Shown one piece after another: positions 41,456-48,420 of a stretch of 48,420 nucleotides of DNA. Numbering within the stretch: position 1 is the stretch's first letter; every line of letters begins with the position of its first letter. The position numbers and the translations under genes are program-made. Under the pieces are notes generated by a model. It had not been told where the DNA came from, made no database searches, and was given only the letters and a program-made list of their open reading frames with translations. Origin of the DNA: Lachnospiraceae bacterium (GTDB taxonomy: Bacteria; Bacillota; Clostridia; Lachnospirales; Lachnospiraceae); contig JAFQVJ010000019.1 in NCBI GenBank assembly GCA_017408025.1, positions 1-48,420 on the forward strand, read 5' to 3'.

Positions 41456-42253
41456 ATGAAAATATTTGGTAAGAAGAAAATTGCTGCAATTTTATCTATG
41501 ACAGCAATGCTTATGGTAACAGGATGTTCAGGCTCTTTAGAATCTTCAGGTTCAGCAGAAGTGTCCATAGATGATGTGACAGGCAATGAATATTCTATAA
41601 AAGATGGTGTTGTGGTATACGAGGGAGACAATGATAAGGAAGCACCAGTTGTTCAGTATGCTGACCCGGAGAAGGGTGCTCTTATTGCTCATATCAATGT
41701 TAAGGGATATGGTCAGATTACAGTCAGGTTTTTCCCAGAGCAGGCCCCATTGGCTGTGGAAAATTTTGTTCAGCATGCAAAGGATGGATATTATGACGGA
41801 TTAACCTTTCACAGAATTATTGTTGACTTTATGATTCAAGGTGGAGATCCAAATGGTACAGGTACAGGAGGAGATAGCATCTGGAAGGACGAAGAAGGTA
41901 TATATGTTCCATTTGAAGATGAATTTTCAAAGTATCTTATACCTATAAGAGGAGCGCTTTGCATGGCAAACTCAGGAGTAAATACAAATGGTTCTCAGTT
42001 TTTTATTGTGCAGAATACTGAATATAATATAGTTGATGTGATGAATCTTAGAAAAGCAGGTGTGGATGGTGAACTTATATCATACTATAAGGAAAATGGT
42101 GGCGCGTGCTGGTTATATGAGGCACATACTGTATTTGGACAAGTAATCGCTGGATGGGATGTGCTTGATAAAGTTGCAAGCGTCTTAACAGATGGTAATG
42201 GAACACCAAGCAAGGATGTTATTATTGAGAGTATTGAATTAGACGTATACTAG
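41456..42253 (+). CDS. Cyclophilin-type peptidyl-prolyl isomerase lipoprotein
   Basis: 265 residues. A lipoprotein signal with lipobox VTGC (Cys at about residue 23) and a Ser-rich linker lead to a cyclophilin domain: FFPEQAPLAVENFVQHAKDGYYDGLTFHRI, FMIQGGDPNGTGTGG and LCMANSGVNTNGSQFFI hold the catalytic Arg/Phe/Gln residues. It probably helps fold exported proteins at the outer membrane face. It has an insertion before the last strands (MNLRKAGVDGELISYYKENGG). The start follows AGGCAGG-like sequence. The next gene begins 22 nt downstream. Confidence 0.94.
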   Translation: MKIFGKKKIAAILSMTAMLMVTGCSGSLESSGSAEVSIDDVTGNEYSIKDGVVVYEGDNDKEAPVVQYADPEKGALIAHINVKGYGQITVRFFPEQAPLAVENFVQHAKDGYYDGLTFHRIIVDFMIQGGDPNGTGTGGDSIWKDEEGIYVPFEDEFSKYLIPIRGALCMANSGVNTNGSQFFIVQNTEYNIVDVMNLRKAGVDGELISYYKENGGACWLYEAHTVFGQVIAGWDVLDKVASVLTDGNGTPSKDVIIESIELDVY

Positions 42254-42275
42254 AATTAAGGATTTAGAGTAGAGT

Positions 42276-42890
42276 ATGGCAGATGATAAGTATGTAGTGG
42301 ATGGCTTCAGATTTCAGACAAAAGAGGAAGCTGCCGAGGCTAAAAATGAATATGAGGGAGTAAACTACATGAAGAGCAGGACCAATATGAATAATCCTGC
42401 AAATGTGTATTCTGTGTATAAGAGTCTAGTGGAAAAGAATGTTTTTAAAACACCAGTAGGGATGAAATTCCTGTATGAGTTGAAGGAAGCATTATATAAG
42501 TCTGGTAACTATAGCAAAGAAGAGATAGACGGTATTGTTATATCTGTACCAGTCAGAACGATGAACCGGAAAATGAAAAAAAGGGATGAGAAGGTTTCCA
42601 GAAAAGAAATTATGAAAGGTATGAAGGAACTTGATATTGAATCTGTATACAGAAACAGATTCATCAATTCCTTGTTATTTAATATTATTCTAATAATCGC
42701 TATAGTGGTGATTATAATGATAGTTGGAAATAGTAACAATACAAACATACTGAATTATAAAAATAGACTTGATGCTGAATATAGTGAGAGAGAGGATGAT
42801 TTGATTCAGTGGCAGAAAGAACTGGATGATAGAGAGAAAGCTATAGATATGCGGGAAAAAGAGTTGGGAAATGAACCTACAGATGAGTAG
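42276..42890 (+). CDS. Hypothetical membrane protein with C-terminal coiled coil
   Basis: 204 residues. The soluble N-terminal part (1-125) begins YVVDGFRFQTKEEAAEAKNEYEGV, is helical and has a basic stretch (MNRKMKKRDEKVSRK). One membrane helix (about 128-150) and a charged coiled coil (about 160-198) follow. The opening segment resembles a short motif seen in other uncharacterised Lachnospiraceae proteins, but I cannot name a family. It lies 22 nt after the cyclophilin and 23 nt before the response regulator, so it is probably in one transcript with them. Confidence 0.75.
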   Translation: MADDKYVVDGFRFQTKEEAAEAKNEYEGVNYMKSRTNMNNPANVYSVYKSLVEKNVFKTPVGMKFLYELKEALYKSGNYSKEEIDGIVISVPVRTMNRKMKKRDEKVSRKEIMKGMKELDIESVYRNRFINSLLFNIILIIAIVVIIMIVGNSNNTNILNYKNRLDAEYSEREDDLIQWQKELDDREKAIDMREKELGNEPTDE

Positions 42891-42913
42891 AATTAACAGA
42901 TGGAGGGACATTT

Positions 42914-43594
42914 ATGAGCGATTTAAAGATTTTGGTTGTCGATGATGAAAGCAGGATGCGCAAATTAGTACGTGACTTTCTGGTAAAGAAAGATTATATG
43001 GTGGTTGAGGCTGAAGATGGTGAACAGGCATTGGAAATATTTTTCAAGGATAATAGCATTTCTTTGATTTTGCTTGATGTTATGATGCCTAAGCTTGACG
43101 GCTGGGATGTGTGTAGGGAGATACGAAAAGTATCAAAAGTGCCTATTATTATGCTTACTGCAAAATCTGAAGAACAGGATGAGCTACTTGGGTTTGAACT
43201 TGGTGTAGACGAATACATATCTAAACCGTTTAGTCCGAAGATTCTTGTAGCACGCGTCGATGCCATTCTTCGAAGGACTAACAAGATTGGCTCTGATGGT
43301 ATTATAACTGTTGGAAATATTGAGATAAATAAGCTGGCTCACCAGGTTAAGGTAAAGGGTAAGACAGTAGAATTAAGTTTTAAAGAATTTGAGCTGCTTG
43401 TTTATTTTGTGGAGAACCAGGGTATAGCATTATCGAGAGAAAATATTTTAAACGCAGTATGGAATTATGACTATTTTGGTGATGCCAGAACCATAGACAC
43501 ACATGTGAAAAAATTACGTGCAAAATTATCATCAGATGCGGATTGCATAAAGACTATCTGGGGTTATGGGTACAAATTTGAGGTAGATAGATGA
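42914..43594 (+). CDS. OmpR-family response regulator
   Basis: 226 residues: a receiver domain with the acidic pair VVDDE (10-11), phospho-acceptor Asp55 in LLDVMMP, and the Thr/Lys switch (MLTAK, ISKPF), then a winged-helix DNA-binding domain (LSFKEFELLVYFVENQG, DARTIDTHVKKLRAKL). It is a transcription regulator controlled by the histidine kinase encoded next; the coding ends overlap as ATGA. GGAGGG precedes the ATG. Target genes are unknown. Confidence 0.95.
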   Translation: MSDLKILVVDDESRMRKLVRDFLVKKDYMVVEAEDGEQALEIFFKDNSISLILLDVMMPKLDGWDVCREIRKVSKVPIIMLTAKSEEQDELLGFELGVDEYISKPFSPKILVARVDAILRRTNKIGSDGIITVGNIEINKLAHQVKVKGKTVELSFKEFELLVYFVENQGIALSRENILNAVWNYDYFGDARTIDTHVKKLRAKLSSDADCIKTIWGYGYKFEVDR

Positions 43595-45117
43595 ATGGTT
43601 TAAGACATTCCCTTAGATTAAGATTGGCGTTTATACTCGTGGGTATCACATCAGGTATCACATTGGCTGGAAGCTTTGTGTATAGCGCATTTCTAGGAAA
43701 TTACTATACAGAGACTAAGGTTGATGCACTTCAGGAAATCTATAGTGATATGAATACTGTTTTTACTTATGACGAAATGATTGATAGAGTTGTGGCATCT
43801 GAGGAGGCAGTGGAACGCCTTAGAGTTAAGGGCTATAATTACGGCATACAGATTTTGGTCGCGGATACACTATACGGGGTGCAATTTGCCAATGTTCCTA
43901 GTGAAGATGCCAATGACAGTGAAAATCTTCTCAGCAGACTTAAAGAAATCATATTTAATATTGACAGTGGCAATGTAATTACTAGAATCCTTGAAAAAAA
44001 CAATAATTACCAGATGTATTCATATAAAAATAATAATTCGGGTAGAACATATATTGAGATGTGGGGCGAGCTTGAGTGTGGCTACCTCTTTTTGATGCGC
44101 CTTACAAATGAAAGTATAAACGAGACTGTAAATGTAGCCAATAGATTTTATCTAAATATCGCCTTTGCAATGACTGTTGTAGGTATTCTTTTTATGGCAT
44201 TTGTGGCATCCAGGGTGACTAAGCCAATCAGAGAGCTTGCCGACGTTTCTAAGAAGATGTCAAAACTTGAGTTTGATGCTAAGTATACAGGTAAATCAAA
44301 GGATGAAATCGGTGTGCTTGGAGAAAATATGAATGAAATGTCAGCCGTACTTGAGAAAACAATTTCAGAGTTAAAGAGTGCTAACAATGAATTGAAGAAG
44401 GATATTGAAGCTAAGACAGAGATTGATGAGCTTAGAAAAGAGTTTATATCAAACGTTTCCCATGAGTTGAAAACACCAATTGCAATTATTCAAGGATATG
44501 CCGAAGGACTTAAGGAAAGTGTAAATGATGATTCAGAAAGCAGAGATTTTTATTGCGACGTTATAGTTGATGAAGCGGCAAAGATGAATCGAATGGTAAA
44601 AAAACTTTTGACATTGAATCAAATAGAGTTTGGTAACATTCAGGCAGAATATGAGCGCTTTGATATTATACAAACCATAGATAATATATTAAATCAGACA
44701 CAGATTCTTCTTCATGAAAAGGGGGCAAGAGTTGACTTTGATAATACAAGACAGGTATATGTATGGTCGGATGAATTCCAGATAGAGGAAGTTATAACAA
44801 ATTATATCAGCAATGCTATCAATCATTTGGCAAATGAGAAAATAATAAAAATATCGGTTGCAAATGATGGTGAAACTGTGAGAGTTACAGTTGCAAATAC
44901 TGGGGAAAATATTCCAGAAGAGTTTATTGGAAGAATATGGGACAAATTTTACAAGGTAGATAAAGCCAGAACCCGAGAATATGGTGGAAGTGGAATTGGC
45001 TTGTCCATAGTGAAGGCTATCATGGATTCGATTCACATGAAATGTGGTGTAAATAACATTTCAAATGGTGTTGAATTTTGGTTTGACGTAGAATCAGGGC
45101 AAGATTTAAAGAAATAA
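43591..45117 (+). CDS. Sensor histidine kinase
   Basis: 508 residues. Two membrane helices (about 11-33 and 187-207) enclose an extracytoplasmic sensor region of about 150 residues without a clear family. HAMP (about 205-260), a HisKA domain with the phospho-acceptor His291 in SNVSHELKTP, and a HATPase_c domain (N box NYISNAINHLA, DKFYKVDKART, GGSGIGLSIVKAI) follow. It pairs with the overlapping OmpR-type regulator. No adjacent transporter points to a ligand; the lipoprotein gene downstream is a candidate target. Confidence 0.95.
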   Translation: MNGLRHSLRLRLAFILVGITSGITLAGSFVYSAFLGNYYTETKVDALQEIYSDMNTVFTYDEMIDRVVASEEAVERLRVKGYNYGIQILVADTLYGVQFANVPSEDANDSENLLSRLKEIIFNIDSGNVITRILEKNNNYQMYSYKNNNSGRTYIEMWGELECGYLFLMRLTNESINETVNVANRFYLNIAFAMTVVGILFMAFVASRVTKPIRELADVSKKMSKLEFDAKYTGKSKDEIGVLGENMNEMSAVLEKTISELKSANNELKKDIEAKTEIDELRKEFISNVSHELKTPIAIIQGYAEGLKESVNDDSESRDFYCDVIVDEAAKMNRMVKKLLTLNQIEFGNIQAEYERFDIIQTIDNILNQTQILLHEKGARVDFDNTRQVYVWSDEFQIEEVITNYISNAINHLANEKIIKISVANDGETVRVTVANTGENIPEEFIGRIWDKFYKVDKARTREYGGSGIGLSIVKAIMDSIHMKCGVNNISNGVEFWFDVESGQDLKK

Positions 45118-45217
45118 TTGAAAATAGTTGAACTATTTAGCAAAAAATGATAAAATATATATAAATTTTTTAGAATATCTGTGATTTATTAAAATACGAA
45201 AAAAGATGAGGAAGAGT

Positions 45218-45943
45218 ATGAGAAAGAAATTGTTATTGGCAGCGCTTGCTGTTGTGATGGTGGGAACAACTGGTTGTGTTGAAACTGTAGAGTTAGATGA
45301 GGAGCAGGAGGACAAACTCGTTCAGTATGCGGTTTATTCAGTTCTTGAGCATGATAAAAACTACCTTGTTAATCTTGAACAGATTAAAGAACCAGAATAC
45401 GTAGAGATTCCAGAGATACCTACAGATCCTAGCACAGAGGAGCCTACAAAAGCACCGGAAGATGATACTGGTGGAGTGCAGAGTGGAGATAATAGTAAAG
45501 AAAATACTGGTACACAGAATGTAGAAAATATAGCAGCAGCTATGGATATTGAAGGAGTTACGCTCGCTTACAAAGGGATGAAGGTGTGTGATAGCTTTCC
45601 GGAAAGTGATGGAACACCTGTATTTGTTATAAAGGCAGTACAAGGAAAGAAGCTTGTTGTATTAAATTTTGACATGACAAATACAACTGGGGCAGACATT
45701 AATATTGATGTTTCGTCAAAAAAAATATCTGTAAAGGGTATATTTAACAATGCTATTAAGACTAATGCTTTATTAACACTTCTTCCTGAGGCGTTAAATA
45801 CATATGTTGGTACTGTTCCGGCAGGTGGAACTGTAAGTACGGTGCTTGTTTTTGAGATGAGCGATGGTTACGTAAACAATCTTTCAGAAATCGCAATTGA
45901 TGTAAAATCTGACAGTGGTTCCAAATCAATAAAGATTCAATAA
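45218..45943 (+). CDS. DUF4352-like lipoprotein
   Basis: About 241 residues from the ATG at 45218, just after AGGAAG. The signal peptide ends at lipobox GTTGC. An acidic Pro/Thr/Glu linker (about 65-105) is followed by a beta-rich domain with KLVVLNFDMTNTTGADINIDV and VPAGGTVSTVLVFEMS, the layout of DUF4352-type extracellular immunoglobulin-like domains. Function unknown. It follows the two-component genes by 100 nt with its own promoter-like sequence. The stop codon lies within a threefold 11-nt repeat. Confidence 0.78.
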   Translation: MRKKLLLAALAVVMVGTTGCVETVELDEEQEDKLVQYAVYSVLEHDKNYLVNLEQIKEPEYVEIPEIPTDPSTEEPTKAPEDDTGGVQSGDNSKENTGTQNVENIAAAMDIEGVTLAYKGMKVCDSFPESDGTPVFVIKAVQGKKLVVLNFDMTNTTGADINIDVSSKKISVKGIFNNAIKTNALLTLLPEALNTYVGTVPAGGTVSTVLVFEMSDGYVNNLSEIAIDVKSDSGSKSIKIQ

Positions 45944-45960
45944 AGATTCAATAAAGATTT
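45926..45960 (+). repeat. Threefold 11-nt tandem repeat across the stop codon
   Basis: AATAAAGATTC occurs three times in a row (last copy ends TTT) at the end of the lipoprotein gene; the first copy encodes the final residues and the stop. Slippage would only alter the 3' end. Confidence 0.8.
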
Positions 45961-45995
45961 ATTTAATATAAGTATATACAGGAGGGACAGCATTT

Positions 45996-46901
45996 ATGGA
46001 GACAAATATCTTGCTTGAAAATGGAACTAATGAACTTGAGGTTCTTGAGTTTAAAATTGGTAATAATCATTATGGTATCAATGTTGCAAAAGTTCGTGAA
46101 ATTATTGGCTACCAGAAAGTTACGCCAGTTCCAAATTCACATCCAAATATTGAAGGTATATTTATGCCAAGAGATGTGATGATTACAGTTATTAATCTTG
46201 CAAGGCATCTTAATTTAAACGTGCCGACAGACGAGAAAGGTGATATGATGATTATCACTAATTTCAATAAACTTAATATTGCATTCCACGTTCAGTCTGT
46301 AGTTGGAATTCACAGAGTGTCATGGGCTGATATTATCAAGCCTGATAGTACATTGAATACTGCTGATTCAAGTGTGGCAACAGGAATTATTAAGATTGAT
46401 AAAAAACTTATTATTATTCTTGATTTTGAGAAGATAGTGACAGATATCAGTCCTGAAACAGGTTTGAAGGTATCAGAGATAGATACTCTTGGTGAGAGAC
46501 ATAGAAATAGTACACCTATCCTTATTGCTGAGGATTCACCACTGCTTGAAAAGCTTATCATGGACTCGTTGAAGAAGGCTGGTTATACAAATGTTATAGC
46601 TACAACAAATGGTCAGGAAGCATGGGACAAGCTTACGAAGTTTAAAGAAGCAGGTGTTGTGTACGAGAAGGTAAAATGTATTATTACTGATATAGAGATG
46701 CCGATTATGGACGGTCATCGTCTTACTCGACTAGTGAAGGGAGATGATACCTTGAAGAGCATCCCGGTAGTAATATTCTCATCTCTTGTTAATGAGGAAA
46801 TGAGAAAGAAAGGCGAGAACCTTGGTGCTGATGCGCAGTTGTCTAAACCTGAAATTGGAAATCTTGTAAGGATTATAGATGGATTATTGGGCAATGAATA
46901 A
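45996..46901 (+). CDS. cheV: Chemotaxis coupling protein CheV
   Basis: 301 residues. A CheW domain (1-150: EVLEFKIGNNHYGINVAKVREI, TPVPNSHPNIEGIF, VITVINLARHL) is joined to a receiver domain (about 172-300) with the acidic ED pair (179-180), phospho-acceptor Asp232 in IITDIEMPIMDG, and the final lysine in LSKPE. CheV couples chemoreceptors to CheA and adapts the signal by its own phosphorylation. It implies a motile host, although no other che or flagellar gene is here. GGAGGG precedes the ATG. I see no sigma-D (motility) promoter upstream. Confidence 0.96.
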   Translation: METNILLENGTNELEVLEFKIGNNHYGINVAKVREIIGYQKVTPVPNSHPNIEGIFMPRDVMITVINLARHLNLNVPTDEKGDMMIITNFNKLNIAFHVQSVVGIHRVSWADIIKPDSTLNTADSSVATGIIKIDKKLIIILDFEKIVTDISPETGLKVSEIDTLGERHRNSTPILIAEDSPLLEKLIMDSLKKAGYTNVIATTNGQEAWDKLTKFKEAGVVYEKVKCIITDIEMPIMDGHRLTRLVKGDDTLKSIPVVIFSSLVNEEMRKKGENLGADAQLSKPEIGNLVRIIDGLLGNE

Positions 46902-46908
46902 TAGATGT

Positions 46909-46942
46909 AGGGGTTGATTCGAAGAGTCAATCCCTGCTTTTA
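46909..46942 (+). terminator. Rho-independent terminator after cheV
   Basis: AGGGGTTGATTC (46909-46920) pairs with GAGTCAATCCCT (46924-46935) with a GAA loop, followed by GCTTTT. Confidence 0.82.
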
Positions 46943-46999
46943 GAGTTTGCGAGAGGTTTTTTCGAGAAACTTTTAAAATAGGATGGGAAGAAGAAGCAG

Positions 47000-47848
47000 A
47001 TGGAAATAGAGATAATCGATGATTGCAGGAAAAAAATTGAAGAAGCAGATATCGTACTTTTAGGGTTTGGTAGAGAATTTAATGTACATAAGGAAATGAT
47101 TTTAGAGGAGTCTGAGTTATACAAATCATTGGATTTGGAGAATAGTCCATTGGAAGAATTGGAGAAACAGTGGATTGAATACACACTCATTTATGAAAGT
47201 TTAAAAAAGAATGATTCGAATGCAATGCAATCTCGTCTTGAGCTATATGATAAAGTAGCTGATTATCTAGCTATACATAATAAGAATAACTACTTTGTTG
47301 TCACTACATGTAATGATGATATTATTACAAAATCGAAATTCGATGGACAGCGCATGGTTGCTCCTTGTGGTACAATGAAGTATATGAAATGCCATAGTGG
47401 ATGTTTTAAAACAGTTTATGAAACTGAGGAAGTGTATGCTAATTTATATTCCATTATACGTAAGTATGTTGATAAAAATGATTTAACTGAAATGTGGTCA
47501 GAATTGAAAGATGCTATGCCACAGTGTCCAATGTGCAAACGTGTGATGAGTGTGAATATGTTTAAGACAAATAATTATTCGGAAGAAGGTTACAGAAGTG
47601 CATGGGATTCATATATGTCGTGGCTTCAGAAAACTTTAAATAGAAAACTTGTCATGTTGGAGCTGGGAGAAGGCTTTGATACTCCGACGGTTATTAGATG
47701 GCCATTCGAAAAGGTGGCGGCTGTCAATAACAAGGCAACATTGATAAGGGTAAATAAAAACTTTTGGCAGATATCAGAGGATATAGAAGCCAAAGCTATA
47801 CCTGTTAAGATGAGTGGTATAGAATTTTTGGAAAACATGGAGGTTTAG
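47000..47848 (+). CDS. SIR2-like (sirtuin-fold) protein
   Basis: 282 residues. The N-terminal part has ADIVLLGFGREFNVH, a helical stretch, then NNYFVVTTCNDD, two cysteine pairs in CHSGCF and CPMCKR, and LGEGFDTPTVIRWPFEKVA with ATLIRVN near the end. This order (Rossmann entry, inner strand with N/D, four-cysteine zinc site, G-x-x-x-N/D-T-P strand, final N-rich strand) matches diverged sirtuin-like proteins from gut clostridia. The canonical GAGxS and the catalytic HG motif are not seen, so NAD-dependent deacylation is doubtful. An adjacent acidic protein follows 2 nt after its stop, so the pair is probably coupled. Confidence 0.65.
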   Translation: MEIEIIDDCRKKIEEADIVLLGFGREFNVHKEMILEESELYKSLDLENSPLEELEKQWIEYTLIYESLKKNDSNAMQSRLELYDKVADYLAIHNKNNYFVVTTCNDDIITKSKFDGQRMVAPCGTMKYMKCHSGCFKTVYETEEVYANLYSIIRKYVDKNDLTEMWSELKDAMPQCPMCKRVMSVNMFKTNNYSEEGYRSAWDSYMSWLQKTLNRKLVMLELGEGFDTPTVIRWPFEKVAAVNNKATLIRVNKNFWQISEDIEAKAIPVKMSGIEFLENMEV

Positions 47849-47850
47849 AC

Positions 47851-48420
47851 ATGGCTGATAAGAATAATATAGCGGATGAGAATTATCTTGATAATTTGTT
47901 AAAAGCGATAACAGGAGAAGGTGGGGATACTTCTGAAAAAATAAGTGATGACGAATTGGACTTTGATAGTGCAATAAGGGCAGATGGCTCAGAGGAAGCC
48001 TTTTTATCAGATTTTGAAAAAGAATTTTTTGATGAATCTGAGTCGCAGATGCTTGGAAATATGTTTGATGACGAAACAAGCAAGAACAGTGATGTATCAA
48101 GCTCACAAACTAACATTCCAGACGATATGCTTTTTGATATTGACAATGATATCTTAGGCGAGTTCGAGGATACTTCGTCGGATACCGGAGAAATGTCTAA
48201 AGAGGCAGTTACAAAGGATTTAGTTAATGAAGCAATAGATGCTGGTGATACATCTATAGAGGAAGATTTGCAAGGACTTTATGGCATATTAGGTGTTGAT
48301 AGTACGGAGGAAGGCTTGCCTGAGAATATTGAAGAGACACCTAAGAAAAAAGGTCTATTTGGACGTAAGGATAAAGAAAAGAAAGAAAAAAAGCCAAAAG
48401 AAAAGAAAGAAAAAAATGAA
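47851..48420 (+). CDS. Acidic low-complexity protein with Lys/Glu-rich segment, cut by the window end
   Basis: 190 codons are visible from the ATG at 47851 (GGAGG 8 nt before, inside the SIR2-like gene) and the frame is open at the window edge. The first 150 residues are strongly acidic and probably disordered, with short hydrophobic patches (YLDNLLKAITGEG, EAFLSDFEKEFFDE, DLQGLYGILGVD). A sharp switch to Lys/Glu repeats (KKKGLFGRKDKEKKEKK) follows. No family is recognised. It looks like a cytoplasmic tail or scaffold; a membrane domain could follow beyond the window. Confidence 0.75.
   Translation, partial: MADKNNIADENYLDNLLKAITGEGGDTSEKISDDELDFDSAIRADGSEEAFLSDFEKEFFDESESQMLGNMFDDETSKNSDVSSSQTNIPDDMLFDIDNDILGEFEDTSSDTGEMSKEAVTKDLVNEAIDAGDTSIEEDLQGLYGILGVDSTEEGLPENIEETPKKKGLFGRKDKEKKEKKPKEKKEKNE

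Overview
The window is low-GC Gram-positive chromosome, most likely from a Lachnospiraceae-type member of Clostridia. Supporting signs are strong AGGAGG-type ribosome binding sites, NrdR, YlmC/YmxH, DUF1540, a YrvO-type cysteine desulfurase next to mnmA, the secG-rnr-smpB-ssrA cluster, a high-molecular-weight rubredoxin-type flavoprotein, and a CheV protein that implies chemotaxis. Genus cannot be fixed from the sequence alone. Nearly everything is chromosomal housekeeping DNA; I see no transposase, integrase, phage gene, CRISPR array, rRNA or tRNA.

Layout. 0.2-4.3 kb (minus): an operon of a polyprenyl-phosphate glycosyltransferase, a GtrA flippase and a YfhO membrane transferase, which together look like a complete three-component cell-surface glycosylation system. 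4.4-6.9 kb: maf, a DUF1294 gene, ylmC-like, nrdR and a YqeG-type phosphatase. 7.1-10.7 kb (minus): a YtrA-type GntR regulator, ABC ATPase and permease operon in which the ATPase gene is cut by one in-frame TGA. 10.8-12.5 kb: a standalone beta-rich protein of unknown role and a DUF1540 protein. 12.5-13.9 kb: infC-rpmI-rplT behind a leader with an intrinsic terminator and a probable AUU start for infC. 14.3-18.1 kb: an rRNA pseudouridine synthase, ligA and metA. 18.2-21.8 kb (minus): an HTH-fused adenine methyltransferase without a restriction partner, and a SpoVB/MurJ-like flippase. 22-31.8 kb: cysteine desulfurase-mnmA, a SWIM-SNF2 helicase, a Cache-PAS membrane sensor, a D,D-carboxypeptidase and gpmI. 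32-38.3 kb: capA-like, secG, rnr, smpB, a frameshifted C39-like lipoprotein and the tmRNA gene. 38.5-48.4 kb: small membrane proteins, a flavoredoxin-rubredoxin, a lipoprotein cyclophilin, an OmpR-type two-component pair, a lipoprotein, cheV, a SIR2-like protein and a truncated acidic protein.

The structure not explained by genes is a set of intergenic repeats. Seven loci carry mosaics of three modules: T (a palindrome around TATAGGAAAGTT), A (about 110-120 nt, several hairpins) and B (about 93 nt, ending in an intrinsic terminator). A and B share a hairpin plan although their stem sequences differ. Separately, a 130-nt cloverleaf-like palindromic unit is perfectly tandemly duplicated between smpB and the C39-like gene. 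Two genes are broken by single small lesions: the ABC ATPase (TGA) and the C39-like lipoprotein (one extra A in an A7 run). No clear new multi-gene defence or metabolic system is visible; the repeat families and the broken genes are the best leads.
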